DNA from: Symbiodinium natans
Taxonomy: Eukaryota; Sar; Dinophyceae; Suessiales; Symbiodiniaceae
Assembly (NCBI GenBank): GCA_905221605.1
Contig: CAJNDS010002178.1
Span: 125,283-189,282, forward strand
DNA length: 64,000 nucleotides
Direction: 5' to 3'
Positions 1 through 9,387 of the stretch are shown here, in pieces. The notes beneath the pieces were generated by a model. The model did no database searches. It saw nothing but the letters and a program-made list of their open reading frames with translations, and was not told the DNA's origin. Positions within the stretch are counted from its first letter, which is position 1, and each line of letters opens with the position of its first letter. Position numbers and translations under genes: made by a program.

Positions 1-185
1 CTGCTTCCTTTGAGCTCAGGGCAGCTACCTTCACGGCCTGGAAGAAAGGATTGTCGCAAGAGTTTGTGAGCACTTCAGTCGGGCGATTCCTGTATATACC
101 ATGCCACGGACTCTTGAGCCCACATCCACCAGCTAGGCTCTTGCCCATTCCGAATTTGCTTGCAATCTTGGACATGGCATTGTCT
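1..185 (-). CDS. Partial open reading frame at left edge
   Basis: The minus strand is open for the whole 185 bases, reading NAMSKIASKFGMGKSLAGG near its start and VKVAALSSKEA at the edge. No family recognised; it may be an exon that continues off the window. Confidence 0.3.
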
Positions 186-264
186 GAGCATTGCTCCAAA
201 ACCTTAAACCCCCTAAACCCTAAACCCCAAACCCTAAACCCTAAACCCTAAACCCTAAACCCAG

Positions 265-352
265 GAAATCCTTGACCTCTTTCTCCTTCTTCTGCATGGT
301 CTGATCCTTCTTGCCGGCCTCCTTTGACCTCCTGGCCAGGATCAGTGCCTGG
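265..352 (-). CDS. Possible exon (ILARRSKEAGKKDQTM...)
   Basis: Minus-strand reading starts ALILARRSKEAGKKDQTM and goes on QKKEKEVKDF, a charged helix. No stop across the island. Family not recognised. Confidence 0.35.
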
Positions 353-526
353 TGCTAAGGTCGGTGGCTGTCTTTGGGGCTGCAGACTGACCCTAAACCC
401 TAAACCCTAAACCCTAAACCCTAAACCCTAAACCCTAACCCCTAAACCCTAAACCCTAAACCCTAAACCCTAAACCCTAAACCCTAAACCCTAAACCCTA
501 AACCCTAAACCCTAAACCGCTTCCAT

Positions 527-588
527 CCCCTCCTTTCTTGGGAGCAGCCTTAGGAAACTCCTGCGTCGAGTCACCTCGCAGCCCATTT
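527..588 (-). CDS. Possible exon (STQEFPKAAPKKGG)
   Basis: Minus-strand reading STQEFPKAAPKKGGDGS. Lysine-rich, flanked by CCCTAAA on the left. It may belong to the ABC-F gene tail or to a further gene off the left edge. Confidence 0.3.
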
Positions 589-892
589 AGGACCTCTGAC
601 CCCGAAAACCGTTGTAAGAACTCCAAACTGTTGGGGTTTAGGGTTTGGGGTTTGTGGTTTAGGGTTTAGGGTTTAGGGTTCAGGTAAACCCGCTTAGGGT
701 TCAGGGTTTCGGGTTGAAGGTCTAGGCTTTAGGCGTTGGGCTAGAGGGTTTAGGGTTTAGGTTTTCAGGTTCAGCGTCTACGTTGGCAGAGTCAAGCCAC
801 GACATCCACGAGGGCAGGGTCACCGCAGCCCGGGTAAGTGAAGGACACGTTCCGCAACCTCGAGGGGGCGCCCTTCCACACGAGCCTAACTA

Positions 893-1013
893 TTCTGGTT
901 TTCTCGCTGGTCCTTAGTAGGGAATGAGGGAATTTGGGCCCTGTAGCATCCCTTAAAGGGTACGTAGAGGGCCCTAAGGCCCCTCATTCCCTACTGATTA
1001 AGAACCAGAGGGT
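893..1013. mobile_element. MITE-like element, family 5 copy a
   Basis: TTCTGGTTTTCTC then CTTAGTAGGGAATGAGGG at the left, CCCTCATTCCCTACTGATTA then AGAACCAGAGG at the right. The right arm is shared with a partial copy at 5.5 kb. Confidence 0.7.
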
Positions 1014-1719
1014 TCTAAGTCTTCGGTTCTAGGATGCTTGAGTTTTAAGGTGTAGGGTTTAGACTTTAGGCTTCAGGGTCTAGGGTGCCATAAGAACCTA
1101 GCCATTGTCGTTCAGTGCTTGGGATGTCATTGTACCCTCGTAGTCACGGCCAGCTGTGCAGGCTTTAGGGGGAGATCTGGGCCATGGATGATTCCTAACA
1201 TCGCTGAGCTTGTCTACTGCTTTCACGACCTGGGAAAGCCCCTAGAACCGCGAAACCCTAAACCCCAACACCCTAAACAGCGAGAACACCAAGCTAAGAA
1301 AAGTCCAAACCCCTAAAGTTCTGGCATCCTAAACCCCAAATCCCAAGCCCGAAGCCCGGCACGAAAGAATCCTAAACCCTAAGGACATCCTCCGAAACCC
1401 CCTTTATGAGCCCTGGAACCCCTAAAAAGCCCAAACCCTAGAAACACCAAAAGCAGCTCTCAGCCCTAGAAAGAAACCCTACAAACCCTAGCAACCCTAG
1501 AAACACCGTTTCTGAAGTTCATCCCCGATCTCAGCGGCCAGGTAGGAGGCGTGTAGTAGATGATCAGCGCTTGGTTGCCAACCCATGGGGCAAGCGGTCT
1601 GCTGAACCTCCCAAAGAGTCAGCCTGCATGGCCTGAAACCGGTAGATGTAAAGGAGATTCTGAAGCACCAGACCATAGATCGTCTGGCTGAAAGGCAACA
1701 AGCACATTGTCGTCTGTAT

Positions 1720-1898
1720 TCAAGAGGTGCCATTCTTTCTGCCTGAGATACATACTCCGTCTGGATATTGACCCCATCCTCTTTTTCGATTGCAAGGGCA
1801 ATCTGCCCCAGCATGCGAGCTTCATCCTGGCAGTGTCCACAAAAGGAAAGGAATCTCTCCAGCCCGTGGGAGAGAAGCGATCCAATCTTCCACACCAT
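1720..1898 (-). other. Protein-like island, unidentified
   Basis: Minus-strand reading includes LERFLSFCGHCQDEARMLGQ and AIEKEDGVNIQTEYVSQAER. It looks like protein but no family is recognised. The + strand is open too, so direction is uncertain. Confidence 0.3.
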
Positions 1899-2329
1899 GC
1901 CTGGGACCTACAAACCCTAGCAACCCTAGAAACTCTCGAAACACCCCAACCTCATAAGTCCCGAACCCCAACATGAACCCAATGCCTAGAAACCCATGCA
2001 ACCTTGAACCCTGAACCTTCTCAGCCCTAAACCCTAAACCCTAAACCCTAAACCCTAAACCCTAAACCCTGAACCTCATGAACCCCAGGCCTGGAAACCT
2101 GAACCTCATGAACCCAAGGCCTGGAAACCTTCGAAGCCCTGAATCCTAAACCCTAAACCCCAGACCCCGACCCTAAACCCCCTCATGAGCTGGAGAACCC
2201 TTAACCTAAACCCTGAACCCTAAACCCTAAACCTTAAACCCGAAACCCTAAACCCTAAACCCTAGACCCTAAACCCTAAACCCTAAACCCTAAACCCTAA
2301 ACTCATGAACCCAAGAACCCTGAGCCGAG

Positions 2330-2382
2330 CCACTGCAACAAAGGCGTCCCCTCGGCGATGCGCAAGCTGTCGCCTGCCGGAA
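2330..2382 (-). CDS. Possible exon (GDSLRIAEGTPLLQ)
   Basis: Minus-strand island with acceptor GGCAG|G, reading GDSLRIAEGTPLLQ. Similar in setting to confirmed exons; identity unknown. Confidence 0.25.
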
Positions 2383-2711
2383 GCTTTGGGGTTTTGAGGG
2401 TTTGGAAAGTTAGGGTTTAGGGTTTCAGGGTTTAGGGTTTCGGGTTTAGGGTTTCGGGTTTAGGGTTTAGGGTTGAGGGTTTAGGGTTTAGGGTTTAGGG
2501 TTTAGGGTTTAGGGTTTGAGGTTTAGGGTTTACGCGCTTCGGGTTCCGGGCAAAGGTCGGTCTGGGAGTTAAGGCTTAGTTTGCTAAACCCTAAACCCTA
2601 AACCCTGAACCCTGAACCCTAAACCCTGAACCCTAAACCCTAAACCCTAAACCCGAAACCCTAAATCCTAAACCCTACATGAGCCTCAACCGCCAGAGCT
2701 GAGAGGGCCTG

Positions 2712-2746
2712 CAGTGAATCCGAAGCGCAGCGAGGGGTCCCTTCCC
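2712..2746 (-). CDS. Possible ABC-F exon (DPSLRFGFT)
   Basis: Reads GRDPSLRFGFTA between acceptor TTCAG|G and a GC donor. ABC-F proteins carry a D(P)xLxFxFP segment just before the second ABC domain. Confidence 0.4.
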
Positions 2747-2949
2747 TGAAGCCTCACGTGTGGAGTTTGAAGGGTCTCGAGGTTTAGGGTTTAGGGTTTA
2801 GGGTTTAGGGTTTAGGGTTTAGGGTTTTGGGTTTTGGGTTTTTAGGGTTTAGGGTTTAGGGTTGCCTGTATGAGGGCTCTTGGGAGGGTTTGAGGGAGGC
2901 TCTTGGAGGGCTCGTGTGCGATAAGAGGATGGAACACTCCCCTCCTCCT

Positions 2950-3043
2950 AATATTAAACCCCCTACCCCTAGTATTAAATATTCTCCATACACTAGAGTT
3001 TTATTGTAATGGGAGTATTTAATATTATGGGGTAGGGGGCGTT
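2950..3043. mobile_element. MITE-like palindrome with TATTAAAT arms
   Basis: Arms CCCCCTACCCCTAGTATTAA and TTAATATTATGGGGTAGGGG around CATACACTAGAGTTTTATTG. Single copy seen. Confidence 0.72.
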
Positions 3044-3653
3044 GAACATGAGGGGGAAGCGACTACTTGAAGGTTGCAAGTGCGTGAAGGCACTTGCACA
3101 GTAGGGGGTTTTGAACACCGGCCTTTGCTGCAACCATACTTATCCATGAAACCTAAGAAGGGTCCTGTGCTTGGGAATTGCGAACCTAAACCCCCCCCCC
3201 CCCCACATCTACTCGGTGTTTGCAATTGCTTTCTTCATTGGCTGCTTGCTTTCAGCCCGAAAAACTCAGACCCGAGCTCGCTAAAGCATACCATCTGCAA
3301 ACTCTGAACCCGAAAGCCCTAAACCCTAAACCCGAAACCCTAAACCCTAACCCCTAAACTTAACACCCAAAGCCGTCAACTCAGAAACCCAAAGCTGAAG
3401 GGTACTAAAGTCAGAAACATCAGAACGCGAAACCCTGAACTCCAAGCCCTAACCCTAAGCCCTAAACCCTAACCCCAAGCCCGAAACCCTAAACCCTACC
3501 CCTCCTAAACCCTAAACGCTATACCCACCCGCAATCCTACACCCCACTCCCACCCTCCCCCACGCTAAACCCCAAACCCCAAACCCCAAACCCTAAACCC
3601 TAAACCCAAAACCCAAAACCCTCACCCTAAACCCTAAACCCCACACCCCGGAT

Positions 3654-3708
3654 GCCGGCGGAAAGCAGCGGGGCCGCGGTCATCTTTCCATCCACCCAGC
3701 CGCCTTCC
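3654..3708 (-). CDS. Possible exon (GWVDGKMTAAPLLSAG)
   Basis: GC-rich island open on the minus strand, with acceptor CCAG|G. Not recognised; retained because it has the same composition and setting as the confirmed exons. Confidence 0.25.
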
Positions 3709-4505
3709 TGGAACCCTAAACCCTAAACCCTAAACCCTAAACCCTAAACCCTAAACCCTAAACCTTAACCGTTTAGGGCTGAGGGCGTCTGAGGCTTCTG
3801 GCACTAGAACTCCTGGGCTTGGGGTTGCAGACTTCAGGCTTCAGGGTGGTGATTGGGGCTTCTGTGTGTAGGTATACACGTTGATGTCTCTGGGCTCTCT
3901 ACCGCCCCATAGGGTTCAGGGTTTAGGGTTTAGGGTTTAGGGTTTAGGGTTTCGGGTTTGGGGTTTAGGGTTTGGGGTTTAGGGTTTAGGCGATGATGTC
4001 TCTGGGCCCTCTACCCCCCCATTGGTTCCCAAACAAATGCTAGCCCTAAGCCCAAGCCCTAAGCCCAAGCCCTAAGCCCTAAGCCCTACACCCTACACCC
4101 TAAACCCTAAGTTCCAAACCAAGCCCTAGACCCCAACCTTACACCCTCAGATTGAAATCCTAAGCCCCAACCTTACCTAAACCCTAAACCCTAAACCCTA
4201 AACCCTAAACCCTAAACCCTAAACCCTAAACCCTAAACCCTAAACCCTCAGATTGAAATCCGAAGCCTCCACTCGTGCCAAGCTGCGTTCTCGGCAACCG
4301 AGCCGGCGCGGTGTCCGTGTTCGGAGGCTTTGAACTTCCTAGAGCTGGGCGCTGCGGTTTAGAGTTTGGGGTTTAGGGTTTAGGGTTTAGGGTTTAGGGT
4401 TTAGGGTTTAGGGTTTAGGGTTTAGGGTTTAGGGTTAAGGGTTAAGGGTTAAGGGTTAAGGGTTAAAGGGTTTAGGGTTTCGGCCTTCATACTTCGAGGG
4501 CGGAG

Positions 4506-4548
4506 GAACCGGCAGGGTGGGTGGACATCCTCAATCTCCAGGGTTTCC
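4506..4548 (-). CDS. Possible ABC-F exon (ETLEIEDVHPP)
   Basis: Minus-strand island reading ETLEIEDVHPPCRFL. Position and character suit the stretch before the second ABC domain, but there is no diagnostic motif. Confidence 0.3.
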
Positions 4549-4636
4549 TCAACATACCTTAGGGTTTAGGGTTTAGGGTTTATGGTTTAGGGTTTAGGGT
4601 TTCGGGTTTAGGGTTTAGGGTTTAGGGTTTAGGGGT

Positions 4637-4752
4637 ACTAGCCCCCTCTTTACTGCCCCCCCTGGGTTCCCCCCATAATTAAGGCATAATTAAGCTTAAC
4701 TGCGGTCATTTAAGGGGGGGGAACCTAGGGGGGGTAGTAGTAGGGAAACCCA
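4637..4752. mobile_element. MITE-like palindrome, family 1 copy a
   Basis: Arms CCCCCCCTGGGTTCCCCCC and GGGGGGGAACCTAGGGGGGG around an AT-rich centre with TTAAG motifs. Related copies at 21.5 and 40.6 kb. Confidence 0.75.
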
Positions 4753-5076
4753 TGATACTTGCTCCCGAAATCACGATGCAAGGCAGGCAAGCCTTCCTCT
4801 TTGGAGCGACTCTGATTGCATGGTCCATCCCTATAATGTGTGGGCCCTAAGCCCTAAGCCCGGGGTTTAGGATTGAGGGTTTAGGACTTGGGGTTCAAAG
4901 TGTAGGGCTTAGGGATTTATGGTTCAAAGTTTGGTTTAGGGTTTAGGGTTTCGGGCTTAGGGCTTAGGGCTTAGGATTTAGGGTTTAGGGTTTAGGGCCC
5001 ATGCCTGCAAAAAGACCTTCCGAAAACACCCCCCCCCCCCCCCCCCCGCCCCCCCACATGCTGGCGGCGGGCTTGC

Positions 5077-5107
5077 CATCTTCGGTCCTCTCCATGCCTA
5101 GCCGCTC
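5077..5107 (-). CDS. Probable ABC-F linker exon (ERLGMERTEDG)
   Basis: Reads ERLGMERTED after acceptor CCAG|G; a (K)xxERxGxE motif ends the linker helix in many ABC-F proteins. It is out of phase with the 7.2-kb exon as drawn, so an exon may be missing between them. Confidence 0.45.
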
Positions 5108-5452
5108 CTGGAAGGGCTAAGGGCTAAGGGAGGTTTAGGGTTTAGGGTTTTGGGGTTTTGGGGTTTAGGGTTTAGGGTTTAGGGTTTAGAGTTTAGGTTT
5201 TAGGGTCTAGGGTTTGGGGTTTGGGGTTTAAGGCTTTAGGGTTTAGGGCTTAGGGTTTAGGGTTTAGGGCTAGGGCACCAGAAATTGGCTGAAATACCCT
5301 GGCGCCTAAACTTAAACCCTCAACCCGCAGCCCTGAACCCTAAACGTCGAACCCTAGGATTAAAAAACCAAACTCGCAGATACCCGCAGATCCTAAGCGC
5401 AAAACCCTGAAATTTAGGGGTTAAGGTTTAGGGTCTCGGGTTGAGGGTTTAA

Positions 5453-5526
5453 GGTTACCCTATATAATCCCCAAAAGGGTATATATAAGGCCCTAATTCA
5501 CTCATTCCCTACTATAAGAACCAGGG
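5453..5526. mobile_element. MITE-like element, family 5 copy b (partial)
   Basis: Contains GGCCCTAATTCACTCATTCC and CTACTATAAGAACCAGGGGG, matching the right arm of the 0.9-kb copy. Confidence 0.6.
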
Positions 5527-6540
5527 GGTGTTCATGGGTTTAGGGTCTAGGGTTGAGGGTTTGGGGTTTGCGGATTCCTTCTTGAACCCAAGGCACAAGC
5601 TTCTGCTGCTGTGCCGCCACGAGGCTGGACGTGCCTCCAGCTCTAACGGGGGCTTTGGCACGATGAGGGCTGAGGGGTTCGGGATTAAGGCCTCGGGATT
5701 TAGGAGCTTTGAGGATTAGGGGTTTGGGGATTTAGGGTTGTAGGGATGTAGGGTTTAGGGATTTAGGGATCTAAGGTTGACGGTTTAGGGTTTCATGAGG
5801 GATTTAAGGTTAGGGTTTGGGTTTTAGGATTTTAGGATTTAGGGTTTAGGGGTTGAAGGCATGAGGGCGTCGGCGCAGGGGAATTTAAAGGCTTGAGTAG
5901 GGGCTGTTGGAACCCCGGATGGTTTTGTCAAAGGTCGGATGTTTTTGAGGTTAGGAGTTGAGGGGCCTGAAGTATGGCTTAGTTGAGGGCTGGGGGTTTA
6001 ACTAGGGCTTGGAGGCTAAAGGCTTGATGGGGCTTTCGGGCTTACGGAAGCAAAAGCGGAGCAGGGTAAACTTCATCGGCGCGGGTCCTCTTCGCTTCTG
6101 TTTCTTGCGGTCTTTGTCGCTTTGCTACCTCTTGGGTTTGAGTCTTCTACGTTGACGGGACAGAACCGTCTCCCTGAGATGTAAGATTAGGTGGCAGGCC
6201 GCTTGTCGGATGACTTGAAGAAAGCGAAGAGTTGTTGCAATCTCCAGTTGCTGCCGCTCCCGCTCCATTTGCCAAAATCAGCGCTGCTTTTGTTGTCGCT
6301 GGACCAGCGTTGGCGGTGTGATCTGAATGAGTTGACCGAGATCAACACCCGAAGTGGCAGGTCAAGGTTGCTCCGCTGCGGGGCTTAAATGGCTACGGCT
6401 TAAAGGGCTGAGGGTTTAGGGGGCTTGCGGTGTCGAGAGTTTCGGGTTTAGGGTCAAGGGTTGAGGGTTCAGAGATTACGTTACGGTACGATCCGAACTC
6501 CGAAACACAAAGCCTGCCTTCTTTTAACCCGGGACGCAGA

Positions 6541-6951
6541 GGGTTTAGGGTTTAGGGCTTAGGGTTTAGGGTTTAGGGTTTAGGGTTTAGGGTTTAGGGT
6601 TTAGGGTTTAGGGTTTAGGGTTTAGGGTTTAGGGTTTAGGGTTTAGGGTTTAGGGTTTAGGGTTTAGGGTTTAGGGTTTAGGGTTTAGGTTGAGAGTTAG
6701 CCAAGATGCTTTTGCCCTCAAAGGCCCCGTGTAGGACAGCATACCTGCGTCCACTGTGGATATGCATTTTTGGGGGGGTGGGGGGGGGGGGGGTTACCCT
6801 AAACCCTAAACCCTAAACCCTAAACCCTAAACCCTAAACCCTAAACCCTAAACCCTAAACCCTAAACCCTAAACCTAAACCCTACACCCTAAACCCTAAA
6901 CCCTAAACCCTAAACCCTAAACCCTAAACCCTAAACCCTGAACCCTAAACC
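6541..6951. repeat. Head-to-head telomere-like junction
   Basis: About 21 TTTAGGG units (6541-6690), a spacer of about 105 bases ending in a G run, then about 22 CCCTAAA units (6796-6951). Looks like a fused pair of telomeres or one large hairpin. Confidence 0.9.
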
Positions 6952-7169
6952 GCGCGATGTGACTTTGGGCTTTCAAAGTTGAGCTTGGAGTCGGAGGGGC
7001 CCTACGCACTGCCCTGCAAAACCGACAGAAACTTCGAAGCCTTCCAACTCCGTACCCCATGCCCCTAAACTGGCCCTAAACCCCAAACTCTAAGCCCGAA
7101 ACCCTAAGCCCTAAACCTTAAACCCTAAACCCGAAACCCTAAACTCTCTAAATTCTGGATCCGGGACAC

Positions 7170-7207
7170 TTTGACTTGGCCTTGTTCTTGCTCTTGTTCT
7201 TCTCAGC
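7170..7207 (-). CDS. ABC-F linker exon (lysine-rich)
   Basis: Reads AEKNKSKNKAKS, in phase with exon 13. Basic linkers of this kind separate the two ABC domains in ABC-F proteins. Two donors are possible (GC earlier, GT here). Confidence 0.5.
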
Positions 7208-7777
7208 CTGTGGAGGTTTTAGGGTTTAGGGTCGAGGGTTTAGGGTTTAGGCCTGTGGAGATTCGGGGGTATCTTTTGGGACTTCGGGAATTTTGAGTGC
7301 AGGGTTTAGTGGCTCGGGTTTTGGGTTTGAGGGGTCAGGGTTTACGGTTTACGGTTTCGGGTTTCGGGTTTGGGGTTTGGGGCTTACGAGAGAACCGCAT
7401 CGCAACCCGGCGGGTGCCTGGAAAGCCAGAGCACTCGCTTTAGGGTTTAGGGTTTAGGGTTTAGGGTTTAGGGTTTAGGGTTTAGGGTTTAGGGTTTAGG
7501 GTTTAGGGTGTAGGGTGTTTAGGGATTAGGGTTTACTGTAGTAAAGTGCTCTGTGCACTCTACCAGCATGGCCGCAACGAAAGCAAAAACCCTAAACGCT
7601 CGACCCCTCAACCATCACCACTCTTGGCCCACATGCCCACAATGAAAGCAAAACCCCTCACCCTACCTGCTAGCAGTTCAGGCTTCTGAACCTGGAACCC
7701 TAACCCCTAAAACCCCGGCACCATGAAGCATCGAACCTTGGAACCCTGCGCCCTTCTTGAAGGCTCGATAGCAGGCA

Positions 7778-7835
7778 TACATATGTATATGCATATGCAT
7801 ATGCATATGTATGTATATATATATACATATATAGA
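7778..7835 (+). repeat. ATGCAT/ATGTAT alternating tract
   Basis: Tandem ATATGC units followed by TATATA; could form small hairpins. Confidence 0.8.
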
Positions 7836-8463
7836 ATACATCTCTTTGCATTATATGTGTAAATATGCATATATTGATGTACCAACAACGAACCTTCAAC
7901 AAGAAACCCTCCCCGCGCTCACGGGACCTTCGCGACCTGCTGCTCCTTGTTCCTCGGACAAGTCAGAACGCAATCTGAATGATCCAAAGGCTTTAAGGCT
8001 CTAAGGCATAAACCCAAACAGCGAAAACCTAAGCCGCAGACACCAAACCCCAAACCCCAAACCTAAACCCAAACCAAGAACCCTAAGCACAAAACACACA
8101 AAACCCTAAACGCCAAACTTCAAAGCCTAAACCCTTGACCCTCCCCCTTGCAAAAAGCCAGGGGGCTGGATCGTTTGGTGGATCACCTCAGAAAGATGGC
8201 AACTCAGATTCAGGTTCACCCTTCGTGGGGGTTGATAGGGTTTAGGGTTTAGAGTTTGGGGTTTCGGGTTTGGGATTTATGGCATCTCGCCGGGACACAC
8301 CCAGAAGAGTAGGGCAGAAAAGTGTATAGCCGAAGTAGTCCAACATCCGAGGTATGGCGTGTTCCCGAATGCTTGGGCTTTCAGATGTTTGGGAGTCAAG
8401 GGGAATCCTGAACAGGTGTGGTTCTTGGGGTGACAAATTTAAGGGTTTAGGGTTTAGGGTTTA

Positions 8464-8506
8464 GGCTTTAGGCTTTAGGCTTTAGGCTTTAGGCTTTAGG
8501 CTTTAG
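8464..8506 (+). repeat. Variant array TTTAGGC
   Basis: Six or seven TTTAGGC units following TTTAGGG units. Confidence 0.88.
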
Positions 8507-8631
8507 GGTTTAACTAAGTGGGCCTTCGGCAATTTGGGTTTAGGCGCTCTGGGCTTCGAGGGGAAGTTGGAAGGTACTGTTTGTCACGGTAGCCGCTGTT
8601 CACAGCATCGGCGGCTCTAAACCTAAGCAAT

Positions 8632-8745
8632 ACCCACTTAGAAGCTCTTTTGACGTAGTAAGTCTACTTAGTATGTCCTAGAAGCCCTATCAAAATCCCC
8701 ATAGCCTCCTATCCCTACCTACTAAGTTAGAAGGGCTTCCAAGTA
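8632..8745. mobile_element. MITE-like palindrome, family 4 copy a
   Basis: Ends ACTTAGAAGCTCTTTTGAC and GAAGGGCTTCCAAGT, with inner AAGTCTACTTAGTATGTCC. Confidence 0.7.
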
Positions 8746-9079
8746 AACCCCCATGAACCACCACTACGCGTAGAGCCCCAATGCCGCCGGCAATGAAACT
8801 ATGTGGGGGCTTAGTGCATAGGAGGTACAATCGGGACCCGAATTGGGGTTGCCAAACCCTAGGCCCTAAGCCCTAAACCCTAAACCCTAAACCCAAAACC
8901 CTAAACCCTAAACCCTACTTCATGACCCCACTTGCTACCCCGAAGCCCTAAACCCCAACTTCATGACCGGTCTTTCTCACCCCGGAACCCTGAACCCTGA
9001 ACCCTAAACCCTAAACCCTAAACCCTGAATCCCTAAACCTTCCTCCCGGTAGAGTTTCGGCTCCAGGGTCCCAGGGTTG

Positions 9080-9332
9080 GGTTTAGGGTTTAGGGTTTAG
9101 GGTTTAGGGTTTAGGGTTTAGGGTTTAGGGTTTAGGGTTTAGGGTTTAGGGTTTAGGGTTTAGGGCTTAGGGTTTAGGGTTTAGGGTTTAGGGTTTAGGG
9201 CTTAGGGTTTAAGGTTTAGGGTTTAGGGTTTAGGATTTAGGACTTAGGACTTAGGGTCTAGGGTTTAGGGTTTAGGGTTGGGGTTTAGGGTTTAGGGTTT
9301 AGGACTTAGGGTTTAGGGTTTAGGGTTACGAA
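9080..9332 (+). repeat. Long TTTAGGG tract with variants
   Basis: About 250 bases; the first part is perfect, the second half carries GCTTAGGG and GACTTAGG variants. Confidence 0.93.
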
Positions 9333-9360
9333 GCCCTGGGACTTCTCTCACGGATCCCGC

Positions 9361-9387
9361 CTCACGCTTCCTTTCCAGGGCCGATGC
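9361..9387 (-). CDS. ABC-F micro-exon 13
   Basis: 27-base exon reading ASALERKRE, in frame; acceptor GCGAG|G, donor GC. Confidence 0.55.

Noticed and set aside
390-518. True chromosome end at the left edge
   Set aside because: The tract is flanked by unique sequence on both sides, and equal or longer tracts of both orientations occur throughout.
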